DNA of 64,000 nucleotides from Fermentibacter sp963718745 [NCBI: Candidatus Fermentibacterota bacterium] (GTDB lineage Bacteria; Fermentibacterota; Fermentibacteria; Fermentibacterales). The stretch spans positions 310,001-374,000 of the forward strand of contig OY970370.1 in the NCBI GenBank assembly GCA_963718745.1, written 5' to 3'. The notes under the pieces are model-generated. The model saw only the letters and a list, made by a program, of their open reading frames with translations. It was not told where the DNA came from and searched no databases. The position numbers and the translations under genes were made by a program. Below are positions 52,777-61,913 of the stretch, piece by piece; the first letter of the stretch is position 1; every line of letters begins with the position of its first letter.

Positions 52777-54689
52777 CGCCCCAGGATCGTCATCCTCGCC
52801 GACTGGCGGATGCCGTTCCGGCCGGAAGCCTCCAGGATGTAGGTCCCCGCAGGCAGCCGAATCGGGGTCAGGCACCTCTCGAACGGTTCGAGCGTCTGGC
52901 TGGCAACTACTCTTCCCATGAGGTCATACAGCCGTACATCCAGGGTCTCGCCCTCCATCCCGGACCAGTCCAGCCGGATGCTGGACCCGGCGGGATTCGG
53001 CGATACGCGGAGGAGGCCTGTGCCTCCGGGCGGGACTTCGGGCTCGACTCCGAGGAGCGATGTCGAGAGCACGAAGTGTCCCGGGTCGAAGACGACGCTG
53101 GCGGGCTCGAACTGGAGTGTGAACGTCTCGGTGTCTCCCTGTACCTCGTTCCACATCGTGAGCAGGGAGTCCCCGCCTGATCCGTGAGCGGCGAACTCCA
53201 GAGGCATGGTGAAGAATGTCCCGCTGCCCTGGATCTGATAGACGCTTATGGAAAGGTCCCACGAGGAGCCGGACTGCTGGATCTCGTAATCGATGTCGTA
53301 GGCGGGGTAACCGGTTCCGTACACCCATTCGTCGAAGAACCAGCCCAGATCGTCACCCCAGCAGTCTTCGAAGTGTCCCTCCAGATCCTGAGTCGTGGCA
53401 AGGCCGAAGGCGTGTGCATCGAAATAGACGTTGAGCGCTTCGAAAAAACACTCGTCCCCTACGACGTGTCTCAGCATGTGGAGGACGCTTGCGCCCTTCT
53501 GATAAGTCGTGTATCCCCAGAGCTCCTCCGGCTCGCCGAGGGGGAAAGTCTCTCCGCTCTGCAGATACGGGGTCATTATCGAAGAGACCATGTACTGGTC
53601 GTAGGCGGCCGGGCCGTAGTACCCGGCCCAGAGAGCCTCGCAGTAGGTGGCGAAACCCTCGGAGAGCCAGACGTCGTTCCATTCGGCTTCCGTGACGCAG
53701 TCCCCCCACCACATGTGCCCCATCTCGTGCGCGACTATAGGGTCGTGGTTGGTCTGCCCGTTGATGAGGGACTGCAGGTGGTAGACCTGGGACGTATGCT
53801 CCATGTCGCCCTTCGGGGTCTCGACATAGCTGAACTTGCAGTCCCAGGGATATGGTCCGAAAAGGCTCTGGAACAGTGTCATCATCTTGTCCACGTTCTG
53901 GAAGCTGCCCAGGGCGTCCGCGACATCCGAGGGATAGACGTAGTAGTGGATCCAGGAATAGGTCGAGTCCACGAGGTCGACGTACTCGGAAGCGGATACG
54001 GCAGCCAGATAGGTCGACATCTGTTCGTCCAGAGTCCAGTGCCATGTGGCCCTGCCGCCGGAGTAGGCCACCCCCTGCAGGTAACCGTTGGCGACGACTT
54101 CGACGGTGTCGTCCACAGTGACCAGGAAGTCGAAGGAGGCCTTGTCGGCCGGATGGTCATGGCAGGGGAAGAAGCACTTCCCCAGCGAGGGTGGCGTGGT
54201 GTAGACCCCCACGCCCATCTGATAGGAGACATAGGGATGGAACCAGAAACCGCCGAACTTGCCGGCGCCCTCGTTCCAGGGCTGACCGGAGTAGTGCACC
54301 TCGACCGATGACGTGTCGCCGGGGAACAGGGTCGCCCCCAGATCCACGAGCAGGGTGTCCCCGACGTGGGAGAATGCAAGGCTCCCTCCGGGGCCGGTGA
54401 TGGATTCGACCTCCAGCGACCTGAGTTCCAGCAGGAGCTGGGAGAGCGGCGCCGTTCCCGCTGTGAAGACCACGTCACAGACCCCGGACAGCTCCTGCTC
54501 GGCAGGGAAGATCTCCAGATCGATTGCGTAGTGTACGATATCCTGATCGGCCGGAGCGGCAGCGGCCGCGGTGCAGGGTGCTGCGTCGCGCCTCGCCAGG
54601 GCGGCCGCATCATGGCAGAACGAAGGCTGGGCCGTGCAGAAAAGGGCCAGGAAACAGGCGATCACTGGAACCTGCCTCTCTCCGGGCAT
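52773..54689 (-). CDS. M1-family metallopeptidase with T9SS-type C-terminal domain
   Basis: A 638-aa secreted aminopeptidase of the M1 (gluzincin) family. A signal peptide (about 1-25) is followed by the M1 N-terminal saddle. The zinc site is HEMGH (321-325) with Glu344, and the exopeptidase motif usually read GAMEN is GDMEH. The last 75 residues (LLRVSPNPAGSSIRL...LYDLMGRVVAS...LPAGTYILEASG) are the T9SS-like sorting domain. It probably digests peptides outside the cell together with the C25 protease. Confidence 0.9.
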   Translation of the reverse strand: MPGERQVPVIACFLALFCTAQPSFCHDAAALARRDAAPCTAAAAAPADQDIVHYAIDLEIFPAEQELSGVCDVVFTAGTAPLSQLLLELRSLEVESITGPGGSLAFSHVGDTLLVDLGATLFPGDTSSVEVHYSGQPWNEGAGKFGGFWFHPYVSYQMGVGVYTTPPSLGKCFFPCHDHPADKASFDFLVTVDDTVEVVANGYLQGVAYSGGRATWHWTLDEQMSTYLAAVSASEYVDLVDSTYSWIHYYVYPSDVADALGSFQNVDKMMTLFQSLFGPYPWDCKFSYVETPKGDMEHTSQVYHLQSLINGQTNHDPIVAHEMGHMWWGDCVTEAEWNDVWLSEGFATYCEALWAGYYGPAAYDQYMVSSIMTPYLQSGETFPLGEPEELWGYTTYQKGASVLHMLRHVVGDECFFEALNVYFDAHAFGLATTQDLEGHFEDCWGDDLGWFFDEWVYGTGYPAYDIDYEIQQSGSSWDLSISVYQIQGSGTFFTMPLEFAAHGSGGDSLLTMWNEVQGDTETFTLQFEPASVVFDPGHFVLSTSLLGVEPEVPPGGTGLLRVSPNPAGSSIRLDWSGMEGETLDVRLYDLMGRVVASQTLEPFERCLTPIRLPAGTYILEASGRNGIRQSARMTILGR

Positions 54690-54698
54690 CCGCCCGGC

Positions 54699-56279
54699 TC
54701 ACCCCTGCCCCAGCAGATGACCTCCGATGAACTCCCTCAGGAGGCTGAGCTTCGGCACGACTGATGCATCTATGGACTTCACGAGGGAGAGGATCGAGAG
54801 GAGCCTGCAGGCAGTATCGTACGACGGTCCTCCCTCCGGCACCGATCTCAGGATCGGCTCGGCGAAAGGCTTGAGGACGGGGAGTTCATAGGGAAGCGAC
54901 GAATTGAACATCGCATCCGCCATCTCCTGATACGGGAAGATGTGGATGCGTTCGCCTCTCCTCACGCTCGGCCACTTCCTCATCGTCTCCTCGGCCGAGT
55001 ACCCCCTGGTCCGGTGATCCCTCGTCATCCTCCGGATCAGCCTCGAATCGGAGGTGGACATGCGGGTCAGCCTCTCGATGTTCATCTGCGTGAGGGCTGA
55101 AACGTAGATCCTGTACTTGGACGACGGATCGACCCCCGGGGTCAGCTCCTCGTTCAGCCCGTGGATACCCTCTATGAGGAGGAAATCGTTGGACAGGAGG
55201 GAGAGAGGGGTTCGATCGTCCTCCCTGCGGCCCGTCCTGAAGTCGAAGACGGGAAGCAGGACCTCCCTGCCGGAGAGGAGCTCGCTGAGGTGCTTCCCGA
55301 ACAGTCCCGTGTCGAGCGCTTCCAGACACTCGAAGTCATACTCCCCGTTCGAGTCCCTGGGCGTCTCCTCGCGGTTCCTGAAGTAGTTGTCCACGCTGAT
55401 GCTCTTCACTCCGAAACCCTGTGCCCGCAGCGACATGCCGAGAAGCTTGGTGAACGTGGTCTTTCCGCTGGACGAGGGGCCTGCGATAGTCACGACCCGC
55501 TTCCGCGGGAACATCCCCTCGAGCTCCATGACTATCTCGGTCAGTCTGTACTCCTGATAGAAGTGGCTCATGGCGACGACTTCCAGCCCCCCGTCCTCCA
55601 TGATCCTCGAGTTCAGCTCGTCCAGGTTCCTGACCCGCATCCTCGCGCCGTGCTTCTCCTGGAGGTCGAACTCACGGGCCAGCCTGGGTCGATCCTCCCA
55701 CGGGGCGATCGACGGCCATTCCAGTGATCCTGGAAACCTCAGGACGAATCCCGCATCCACCGGCCGGAGCTCGAACAGGTCGAGCATGCCTGTCGACGGG
55801 AGTACCGGACCCGTCGCGAACGCCCTGGCGGAGGCCAGGCAGTTGACCATGAACGGGAACGACCCGTCCCACCACTTCAGGATGTCGTCCGGCGCTCCTT
55901 CCGCTCTGTCCGAATCTATCGCGATGGAGGAGAATGGGATATCCTCCGCGATGATCATTCCGAGGCATGATGTGAGTGCCTCGCAGATCTCGGACGACGA
56001 GACCGGTGGCCGGTTCTCCAGCCTGCACTTGTAGCCCAGCGAGAGGGCGTGCTCCACCCACAGGGAGGAATCCGGGAACGTTCTCCTGCAGGCCTCCTCC
56101 AGGGCGAGGATGAGACTGCGCCTGTAGACCTCGCGACCTTCGGCGAGCCAGGGGAGGACCGCGCGGTATGACATCCCGGGTGCGGCCTCTCCTGACAGGG
56201 ACACGACGAGACCTTTTCCGTCTATGGCGGCAACGGCCCTTTTCCTGTGCTTCTGTTCGATTCCTTCGAGTACCTTCAC
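54699..56279 (-). CDS. Nucleoside (uridine) kinase with ThrRS-like N-terminal domain
   Basis: A 526-aa protein. The N-terminal half resembles the threonyl-tRNA-synthetase second additional domain (WVEHALSLGYKCRL). The C-terminal half is a uridine kinase/phosphoribulokinase P-loop domain: TIAGPSSSGKTTFTKLL, SVDNYFRNREETPRD, LIEGIHGLNEELTP, and RRMTRDHRTRGYSAEETM. Such fusions are widespread in anaerobes. The GTG at 56279 has a proper GGAGG; TTG at 56291 does not. Confidence 0.85.
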   Translation of the reverse strand: MKVLEGIEQKHRKRAVAAIDGKGLVVSLSGEAAPGMSYRAVLPWLAEGREVYRRSLILALEEACRRTFPDSSLWVEHALSLGYKCRLENRPPVSSSEICEALTSCLGMIIAEDIPFSSIAIDSDRAEGAPDDILKWWDGSFPFMVNCLASARAFATGPVLPSTGMLDLFELRPVDAGFVLRFPGSLEWPSIAPWEDRPRLAREFDLQEKHGARMRVRNLDELNSRIMEDGGLEVVAMSHFYQEYRLTEIVMELEGMFPRKRVVTIAGPSSSGKTTFTKLLGMSLRAQGFGVKSISVDNYFRNREETPRDSNGEYDFECLEALDTGLFGKHLSELLSGREVLLPVFDFRTGRREDDRTPLSLLSNDFLLIEGIHGLNEELTPGVDPSSKYRIYVSALTQMNIERLTRMSTSDSRLIRRMTRDHRTRGYSAEETMRKWPSVRRGERIHIFPYQEMADAMFNSSLPYELPVLKPFAEPILRSVPEGGPSYDTACRLLSILSLVKSIDASVVPKLSLLREFIGGHLLGQG

Positions 56280-56655
56280 GCAGGCCTCCAATCGCGGAGC
56301 GGAACCGGGAAACGTGAAGATAACCCGGACGGAGCCTTCGGCAACTCCAACCCCCCGGCTCCAGCCCGGACATGCGATCGACTCCGCCGATGTCCCATAA
56401 TGAGTTTTATTGCGTGTATAAAACGACCATGAAGAGTCCCGCCCGGGGTTCGGCCCGGAAATGGGGGCGCGGTGCCGGCCCGGAGCTTTCCTCCCGGTAT
56501 CGATTCATCGCATGGTCGGTTGACCATCGTGGCACCCCATGCTGCATCCGGTTCGCGGAACAAACCGGCCGCATGGCTGGTAGAGACAGTTGACCGGGAC
56601 GGTCCGAGTCGACAGTTTCGGAAGCAACCCGGGCCGTTTCGATACGGAGGTGACG
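56280..56655. other. 376-bp divergent control region with several inverted repeats
   Basis: This gap separates the nucleoside kinase (minus) from a small exported protein (plus). An AT-rich patch near 56395-56425 stands out in the GC-rich surroundings and holds GTTTTAT/ATAAAAC (56404-56424). Further repeats are ATGGTC/GACCAT (56512-56527), GGTGCC/GGCACC (56471-56536) and CCGGTT/AACCGG (56548-56568), which could fold a long leader for the gene at 56656. The short open frames here have no family likeness. Confidence 0.4.
56404..56424. promoter_or_regulatory. GTTTTAT-N7-ATAAAAC inverted repeat, operator-like
   Basis: A perfect 7-bp inverted repeat with a 7-bp spacer in the only AT-rich stretch of the divergent gap. 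TATAAA inside the right half could act as a -10 for the plus strand. This is consistent with a promoter bound by a dimeric regulator. Confidence 0.35.
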
Positions 56656-57033
56656 ATGACACATCTGCTTCTGCTCTCCGCCCTGATCTCGACGGAGCCC
56701 CTCCTCTCCTCCACCGATGTCCTGGACAGGGGTGCGACTACGGTCTACACCCTGACCGTCATGGAGGGCACGGACTACTGGATGGTGCTCGACTGCCCAG
56801 CTCCCCCGGCGGACTTCGACGTGGTGGTAGCCTCCAGGGACATGGACTTCGACGAGTTCATGAGCCTTCCCTATTACGAGGACTACATCTATGCACGGGA
56901 GTTCTCGATAGCCGAGGGAGGCAGCGAGGGCTCCGAGAGCTTCACGCTCACGGCACCCTATACCGGCCCCGCCTTCATCGTGATCCACGACATAGGCGAG
57001 ACCGGGGGAAGCTACGACCTGAAGGTCTACTGA
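56656..57033 (+). CDS. Small exported protein, PPC-like fold
   Basis: A 125-aa protein with a short N-terminal signal (MTHLLLLSALISTEP). The mature part reads like a bacterial pre-peptidase C-terminal (PPC) beta-sandwich: TTVYTLTVMEGTDYWMVLDCP, FDVVVASRD, SESFTLTAPYTGPAFIVIHD, GSYDLKVY. No catalytic residues are seen. The ATG follows GGAGG. Two bases separate it from xseA. Confidence 0.65.
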   Translation: MTHLLLLSALISTEPLLSSTDVLDRGATTVYTLTVMEGTDYWMVLDCPAPPADFDVVVASRDMDFDEFMSLPYYEDYIYAREFSIAEGGSEGSESFTLTAPYTGPAFIVIHDIGETGGSYDLKVY

Positions 57034-57035
57034 GC

Positions 57036-58469
57036 TTGGAGCGGACTCCGGGAAACGACATCTCCGTACTCGACCTGAACACAAGGGTACGAGAACTCTT
57101 CCAGACAGTGTTCCCCTACCCGGTCTGGGTGAGGGGCAGCCTCTCGGGAAGGCTCCAGACCAACCAGCGTGGACACACATACTTCCAGCTGCTCGACTCT
57201 TCGGGAACGGGCGGGCAGCCCGCCGCATCCATTGACTGCGTCCTCTTCGCCGGGGCCAGGGCGGGCGTCCAGCGCGACTTCGCCAGGATTGGCAGGATCT
57301 TCGAGCCCGCCGAGGGAATGAACGTCCGGGTTCTGGGTCGAGTGGACCTGTGGCCCCAGTCGGGGCGCTTCCAGTTCGTGGTCGACACATTCGACCCCTT
57401 CAACTTCGGCTCGTCGGCCGAACTGCACCTCAGAACCCTCGTGGAAAAACTCACATCGGAGGGGCTCGCATCACGGAACCCGTCCCTCGGCATGCCGATC
57501 CTCCCTCTCAGGATCGGTCTCATAAGCGCTCCGGGCTCAGCCGCCCTGGAGGACTTCCTCACCACGCTCAGGGAGAGCGGCTACCCCTTCGAGGTGTTCT
57601 TCCATCCCGCCCAGATGCAGGGCGTGATGACCGCACGTTCGGTCATGGAAGCCCTGTCCAGGCTCGGGAAGGTGCGAGAAATCGATGTCGCAGTGATTAC
57701 TAGAGGCGGCGGGTCCGGATCCGATCTCTCCTGGTTCAACTCCGAACCGCTCGGTCGGGCGATCGCCAGGGCACCCTGGCCGGTCATCTCCGGCATCGGT
57801 CACGAGGTGGATTTCACGCTGCCGGACTTCATCGCCCACACCAGGGCCAAGACCCCCACGCACGCCGCCTCGATGCTCGTCGATCGCGTGGCGGACGCAG
57901 CCGGATCGATCGACGGGTGCGCCGCGACACTGGCCTCGACCGTGCTTCCGAGGCTGAGGACCGAGACCTTCAGGCTCAGGGCATCAGCCTCCCTGCTGAT
58001 GTCGGGTGTGACGTCGCTCTCGAGGCGTGCAGCAGGCATGCTCGACAGGAACGGGGTGTGGCTCGAGGCGGCCGCATCGCGCAGGATTTCTGATGCTAAG
58101 GGCTGCCTGCACCGGGGGACGAAGGGGCTCGTCTCCCGTGGCGTGCCTGCCTGGCTCGCGGGAAGCGCCCGCAGCCTCGACCTCGCCTCGCAACGGGTCA
58201 CCGGGGCTTCATCCGCAAGGCTCGACATAGCCGGACGGAGGATCGATGCCCTGTCGGCGGTTGTCTCCGCGCGCGAACCGGCGAGGATGATGGCTCTGGG
58301 ATGGGCCGTGGTCCGAAACGAGGAAGGAGCCATCCTCCATTCCGTGACGGGTGCCCGGATCGGCGCAAGGATCGGAGTGCAGCTGCGTGACGGTTCGATC
58401 ACGGCAAGGACCGAGTCGATGGAGAGGGAGCGCGCTCCGGAGGGACCGCCGGACCCTCGTGACGGATGA
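57036..58469 (+). CDS. xseA: Exodeoxyribonuclease VII large subunit
   Basis: XseA (477 aa), the catalytic subunit of the ssDNA exonuclease VII. The N-terminal OB domain starts ISVLDLNTRVRELFQTVFPYPVWVRGSLSG. The catalytic domain has RIGLISAPGSAALEDFLTTL, VITRGGGSGSDLSWFN and ISGIGHEVDFTLPDFIA. The start is TTG at 57036; a longer upstream frame crosses the preceding gene and lacks signals. Confidence 0.93.
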   Translation: MERTPGNDISVLDLNTRVRELFQTVFPYPVWVRGSLSGRLQTNQRGHTYFQLLDSSGTGGQPAASIDCVLFAGARAGVQRDFARIGRIFEPAEGMNVRVLGRVDLWPQSGRFQFVVDTFDPFNFGSSAELHLRTLVEKLTSEGLASRNPSLGMPILPLRIGLISAPGSAALEDFLTTLRESGYPFEVFFHPAQMQGVMTARSVMEALSRLGKVREIDVAVITRGGGSGSDLSWFNSEPLGRAIARAPWPVISGIGHEVDFTLPDFIAHTRAKTPTHAASMLVDRVADAAGSIDGCAATLASTVLPRLRTETFRLRASASLLMSGVTSLSRRAAGMLDRNGVWLEAAASRRISDAKGCLHRGTKGLVSRGVPAWLAGSARSLDLASQRVTGASSARLDIAGRRIDALSAVVSAREPARMMALGWAVVRNEEGAILHSVTGARIGARIGVQLRDGSITARTESMERERAPEGPPDPRDG

Positions 58470-58574
58470 GGTACGCGTCAGCCGTGATTTCGCCTTCGAT
58501 CGGGAGATGCGGCCCCGGGGATGCCGCAGGGATATTTGGATACAGGGAATGACAGGACTGCCGGGGGGTATCGG

Positions 58575-58868
58575 ATGAGCAGGAAGAAGGAGCCTACTTT
58601 CGAGGAGCAGATGGAGGAGCTGAACCGCCTCGTGGACGAGGTGGGACGGGAGGACTGCCCTCTGGATGAGCTGGAATCCAAGGTCAGGAGATCTGCTGAA
58701 CTGATACGCGACCTCAGGGCGAGGCTGGCCTCCACCGAAATGTCGGTGCGCGAAGTCCTCTCGGAACTTTCGGCCGGCAGGAGGGGCTCTCCGGACGCCG
58801 CGACCCCCGGAGACGATGAAGAGGGCGACGATGAAGGGCCGGAGGACGACCCCGACGACGAAGACTAG
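58575..58868 (+). CDS. xseB: Exodeoxyribonuclease VII small subunit
   Basis: XseB (97 aa). TFEEQMEELNRLVDEVGREDCPLDELE is the family core. The C-terminal 30 residues are a very acidic Asp/Glu tail. The gap of 105 bp after xseA is longer than usual. The ATG at 58575 lies behind GGGGGG. It overlaps the convergent glycosyltransferase end by 4 bp. Confidence 0.9.
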   Translation: MSRKKEPTFEEQMEELNRLVDEVGREDCPLDELESKVRRSAELIRDLRARLASTEMSVREVLSELSAGRRGSPDAATPGDDEEGDDEGPEDDPDDED

Positions 58869-59929
58869 TCCGCTGCCCGGCCGCCGTCTGCGCCTGCGAT
58901 CCTCCGTCCGGCCGGGGCTCCCAGGACTTGCCGGACCGCCTCCAGTACAAGCCCCTGTTCGGCACCCCCGGGATCCAGGAGGACCCGCGAGCCCGGGGAA
59001 AGCGGTCCGAACCTCGCCTGGTTGGGAACCCTGAAGAGGGCGACTACGGGGACTCCCAGTGCCGAAGCTACGTGCATGGGTCCGTTGTCGGCGGTGACGA
59101 ACACGTCCAGACCAGCCAGAGCGTCCATCAGAGCTGCCACGGTGAGCCTTCCAGCCACCGACACCCCCGCTCCCTCGAGACTCCTGGCGATGCCCAGCTC
59201 GGTTTCACCGCCCCAGAAAAGTGTAACCCGCCCCAGCTCCACAAGACCCCGGACGAGGGATGCCATCTTCTCGAACGGGTAGAACTTGCCGCGGCTTGCC
59301 CCCACATGCAGGCCGATGCCGCCGGTTCCCGAAGGGCTCCGGGGGATCAGGCGGGGCGGCCTGTAACCAGGCCATCCCGGCCACGGGCTGCCCAGCCTGT
59401 GGAGCGTGAGGCTCTCGTGTTCGTCCCTCGAGAAACCCGATACGGGATGTGTGTACCATCCCTCATGGTCACCGGCAGCGAACCCTATCCTGGTTCCCGC
59501 CCCGGCTAGGCCGCCCACGACAGCCCCGGAGAGTGAGAATGCGAACGGGTGCGAGGCGTCCATCACGCAGTCGAATCCCTCCCTGCGCAGCATCCTTGCG
59601 AAACCCGGGAAGAGCCACGGCCGGGAGGCCATCCGGGCCTTGGCCACGGAGATCACCTCGCAGCCCTGGCTAGCCGGCAGCTCGGAGAAACGGTCGCTCG
59701 CAAGGAGAACGATCCGGGTTCCCGGGAACCTCTCCCTCAGACCGGCCATGAGCGGCATCACCAGCACGAGGTTGCCGAGCCTCGAATCCGGCCTGTTCAC
59801 CAGGATCGAATCCGGCACGGGAGGTGGCGCGTCCCCCGCGGGCCGCGCACCGAAGGCGGGGCGGAGAAGGCTGGCGAGGACCCGCCTGGAAATGCGCTCG
59901 AGCCGCTTCAGCGGTCCGTGGCCGGCCAT
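58865..59929 (-). CDS. Glycosyltransferase family 9 (heptosyltransferase-like)
   Basis: A 354-aa GT9 protein. SILVNRPDSRLGNLVLVMPLMAGLRERFP and the C-terminal DVFVTADNGPMHVASALGVPVVALF are the family hallmarks of heptosyltransferases and related LPS enzymes. The acceptor is unknown. The ATG at 59929 lies 22 bp inside miaB. With gmhB it suggests heptose in the LPS core. Confidence 0.88.
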   Translation of the reverse strand: MAGHGPLKRLERISRRVLASLLRPAFGARPAGDAPPPVPDSILVNRPDSRLGNLVLVMPLMAGLRERFPGTRIVLLASDRFSELPASQGCEVISVAKARMASRPWLFPGFARMLRREGFDCVMDASHPFAFSLSGAVVGGLAGAGTRIGFAAGDHEGWYTHPVSGFSRDEHESLTLHRLGSPWPGWPGYRPPRLIPRSPSGTGGIGLHVGASRGKFYPFEKMASLVRGLVELGRVTLFWGGETELGIARSLEGAGVSVAGRLTVAALMDALAGLDVFVTADNGPMHVASALGVPVVALFRVPNQARFGPLSPGSRVLLDPGGAEQGLVLEAVRQVLGAPAGRRIAGADGGRAAD

Positions 59930-61287
59930 GACTCGGAGGCCTCGAAAGGCCGGGATTCGTCCAGAGCGCCGGCCATGGATGCGAAGTGCGTCCACCCGTC
60001 GCTCGAAGATATGCTGCCGAGGATGAAGCTCCCCGCCCGCGCGGGTTCACCGGCCAGCACCACCGCCCTGTTGCCTGCGGTTCTGCCCAGCGTCTGCCCC
60101 ACCCCGGGCCTCGTCCCTGGACCGGTGAGGAGGACGGGCATGACCTTCCCGATCAACGCCCTCGAACGCATCCTGGTGATCTCCGCCTGAAGCTCCTGGA
60201 GCCGTGCGAGCCGCTCCAGCCGCACCTCCTCGGGGATGGAGCCGTCCATCCGGGCTGCAGCCGTGCCCGTCCTCTCCGAGTACCTGAAGAGGAAGGCATA
60301 GTCGAAGCCGACCTCTGCGAGCAGGGAGAGGCTGTCATCGAACTCCTCCCCGGTCTCGCCGGGAAAACCGGCTATCATGTCGGTGGACAGAACTATTCCG
60401 GGCATCGCCCTGCGGAGTCTGCCGACCTTCCCCAGATAGGAGTCCCGGTCATAGCCTCTGTTCATGAGGGACAGGATCCGGTCGCTGCCGGACTGGACCG
60501 GGAGGTGGAGCTGCCTGCAGACGTTGCCGCATGCGGCCATGGTCCCGACGAGTTCGTCGGTGAGGTCTCTGGGGTGGCTGGTGACGAAGCGGACCCACGC
60601 TGGTGCGGCCTCCCGGGAGACCGCCTCGAGGAGCGCGGGGAAGCCCATGCCCCCATGGGAGTAGGAGTTGACGTTCTGACCGAGCAGCGTGATCTCGCGA
60701 AAGCCTGCTCTCGCGAGTCCTGCGACCTCGCCGAGGATGTCGTCCGGGGGCCGGCTCCTCTCGCGGCCGCGGACGAAGGGTACGATGCAGTAGCTGCAGA
60801 AGTTGTCGCAGCCGCGCATTATCGTGACGAAGCTCCTCGGGAACGTCCGTCTCACGGGCTCGATTCCCTCGTAATGATGGTCCCCGAAGGCTGTCGAGGA
60901 AATCCTGCCCTGCGACAGGAGGGAGGGAAGATCGGCATACCGGTCGGGTCCGACGACGAGGTCGATGGAAGGGTACTTCTCCAGGAGTGCGTTCCCGTGC
61001 TCCTGCGCAACGCAGCCGCACATCACCGTCACGGGGCGTCTCCCCCCGGCGGAGGACAGACCGCCCAGATGGGTCATCCTTCCGAGCGCTCTCACCTCGG
61101 CCCGCTCCCTCACGGCGCAGGTCACCACGAACAGGATGTCTGCGCGTCCAGGTCCTTCGACCCTCGCGAATCCGGCCCGGTCCATTATCCCGCAGATAAG
61201 CTCGGAATCGCTGACGTTCATCTGACAGCCGTAGACCTCGATCCAGTAGGACCGGCCGTCGGCCTCGCGGGGAGCTCCGGTAACCAT
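59908..61287 (-). CDS. miaB: tRNA-2-methylthio-N6-dimethylallyladenosine synthase
   Basis: MiaB (459 aa) adds the methylthio group to i6A37, the step after MiaA. The UPF0004 cysteines are in VYGCQMNVSDSE, VTCAVRERAE and MCGCVAQE. The radical-SAM motif is GCDNFCSYCIVPFVRGRE. A TRAM-like domain ends the protein. VTCAVRE replaces the usual NTCAIRE, but the Cys is kept. It starts one base after the lipid-kinase stop. Confidence 0.95.
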   Translation of the reverse strand: MVTGAPREADGRSYWIEVYGCQMNVSDSELICGIMDRAGFARVEGPGRADILFVVTCAVRERAEVRALGRMTHLGGLSSAGGRRPVTVMCGCVAQEHGNALLEKYPSIDLVVGPDRYADLPSLLSQGRISSTAFGDHHYEGIEPVRRTFPRSFVTIMRGCDNFCSYCIVPFVRGRERSRPPDDILGEVAGLARAGFREITLLGQNVNSYSHGGMGFPALLEAVSREAAPAWVRFVTSHPRDLTDELVGTMAACGNVCRQLHLPVQSGSDRILSLMNRGYDRDSYLGKVGRLRRAMPGIVLSTDMIAGFPGETGEEFDDSLSLLAEVGFDYAFLFRYSERTGTAAARMDGSIPEEVRLERLARLQELQAEITRMRSRALIGKVMPVLLTGPGTRPGVGQTLGRTAGNRAVVLAGEPARAGSFILGSISSSDGWTHFASMAGALDESRPFEASESWPATDR

Positions 61288-61288
61288 C

Positions 61289-61891
61289 TCAGCCGGGGAT
61301 GAGGAGTTCCATCACCAGCCCGGACAGGATGGGGATGCGGAAGTTGTCGTCCAGGGGGATGTCGACCAGCTCCACGAGGGTTGCCGCCACCGAGCCCGCG
61401 ATCAGTGCGAACGGCGTCAGCTGCCATCCGAAGAACGGGCAGAGGAGAAGGAGGATGGTGCTGGCCGAAAGGCAGCCTAGAAGGGCTGCCAGGCTGCCCT
61501 CCAGGGTCCTGCCGCAGATCAGCTTGATCCTTCCGTACCTCCGCCCGACGAGGGCGGCCAGGCTGTCTCCGAAGCTCAGGAAGAGCAGCGCTGCAACCGC
61601 GGTCTCCTGCCTGTAGACCAGTATGGTCAGCGCAGCAGAGGCCACGAGTATCGTCGATCCGGTTATCCCGCCCTGTTTCTCGTGCTTGCGGAGGAGCTCG
61701 CCGAAGGCCGACAGGAAGAAGGTCTTGAAACCGTGGTTCCGGAGCCGGAGGTAGTCGATGAGGAGAAGGGCCAGGGATGCACCTGCGAGGACCATCACCA
61801 GGAGGGTCTTCTCGACCAGCAGAGCAGCCAGGGGTATGACGACCGATGCCAGATGAACGGTCTTCCTCAGCAGCTCGCCGTTGAGGGTCAT
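61289..61891 (-). CDS. CTP-dependent lipid/polyprenol kinase-like membrane protein (SEC59/DGK1 type)
   Basis: A 200-aa polytopic membrane protein of the dolichol/phytol/diacylglycerol kinase-type CTP-transferase family. RKTVHLASVVIPLAAL, LLFLSFGDSLAALVGRRYG and TLEGSLAALLGC are the family marks. The lipid substrate is unknown. No clear Shine-Dalgarno precedes the ATG. Confidence 0.8.
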   Translation of the reverse strand: MTLNGELLRKTVHLASVVIPLAALLVEKTLLVMVLAGASLALLLIDYLRLRNHGFKTFFLSAFGELLRKHEKQGGITGSTILVASAALTILVYRQETAVAALLFLSFGDSLAALVGRRYGRIKLICGRTLEGSLAALLGCLSASTILLLLCPFFGWQLTPFALIAGSVAATLVELVDIPLDDNFRIPILSGLVMELLIPG

Positions 61892-61913
61892 CCGCGTGGA
61901 ATCCGGCCGGGGA

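Noticed and set aside
56372-56593. A 73-codon plus-strand frame before the PPC-like gene
   Set aside because: Crosses several inverted repeats, has no ribosome-binding site and no family likeness.
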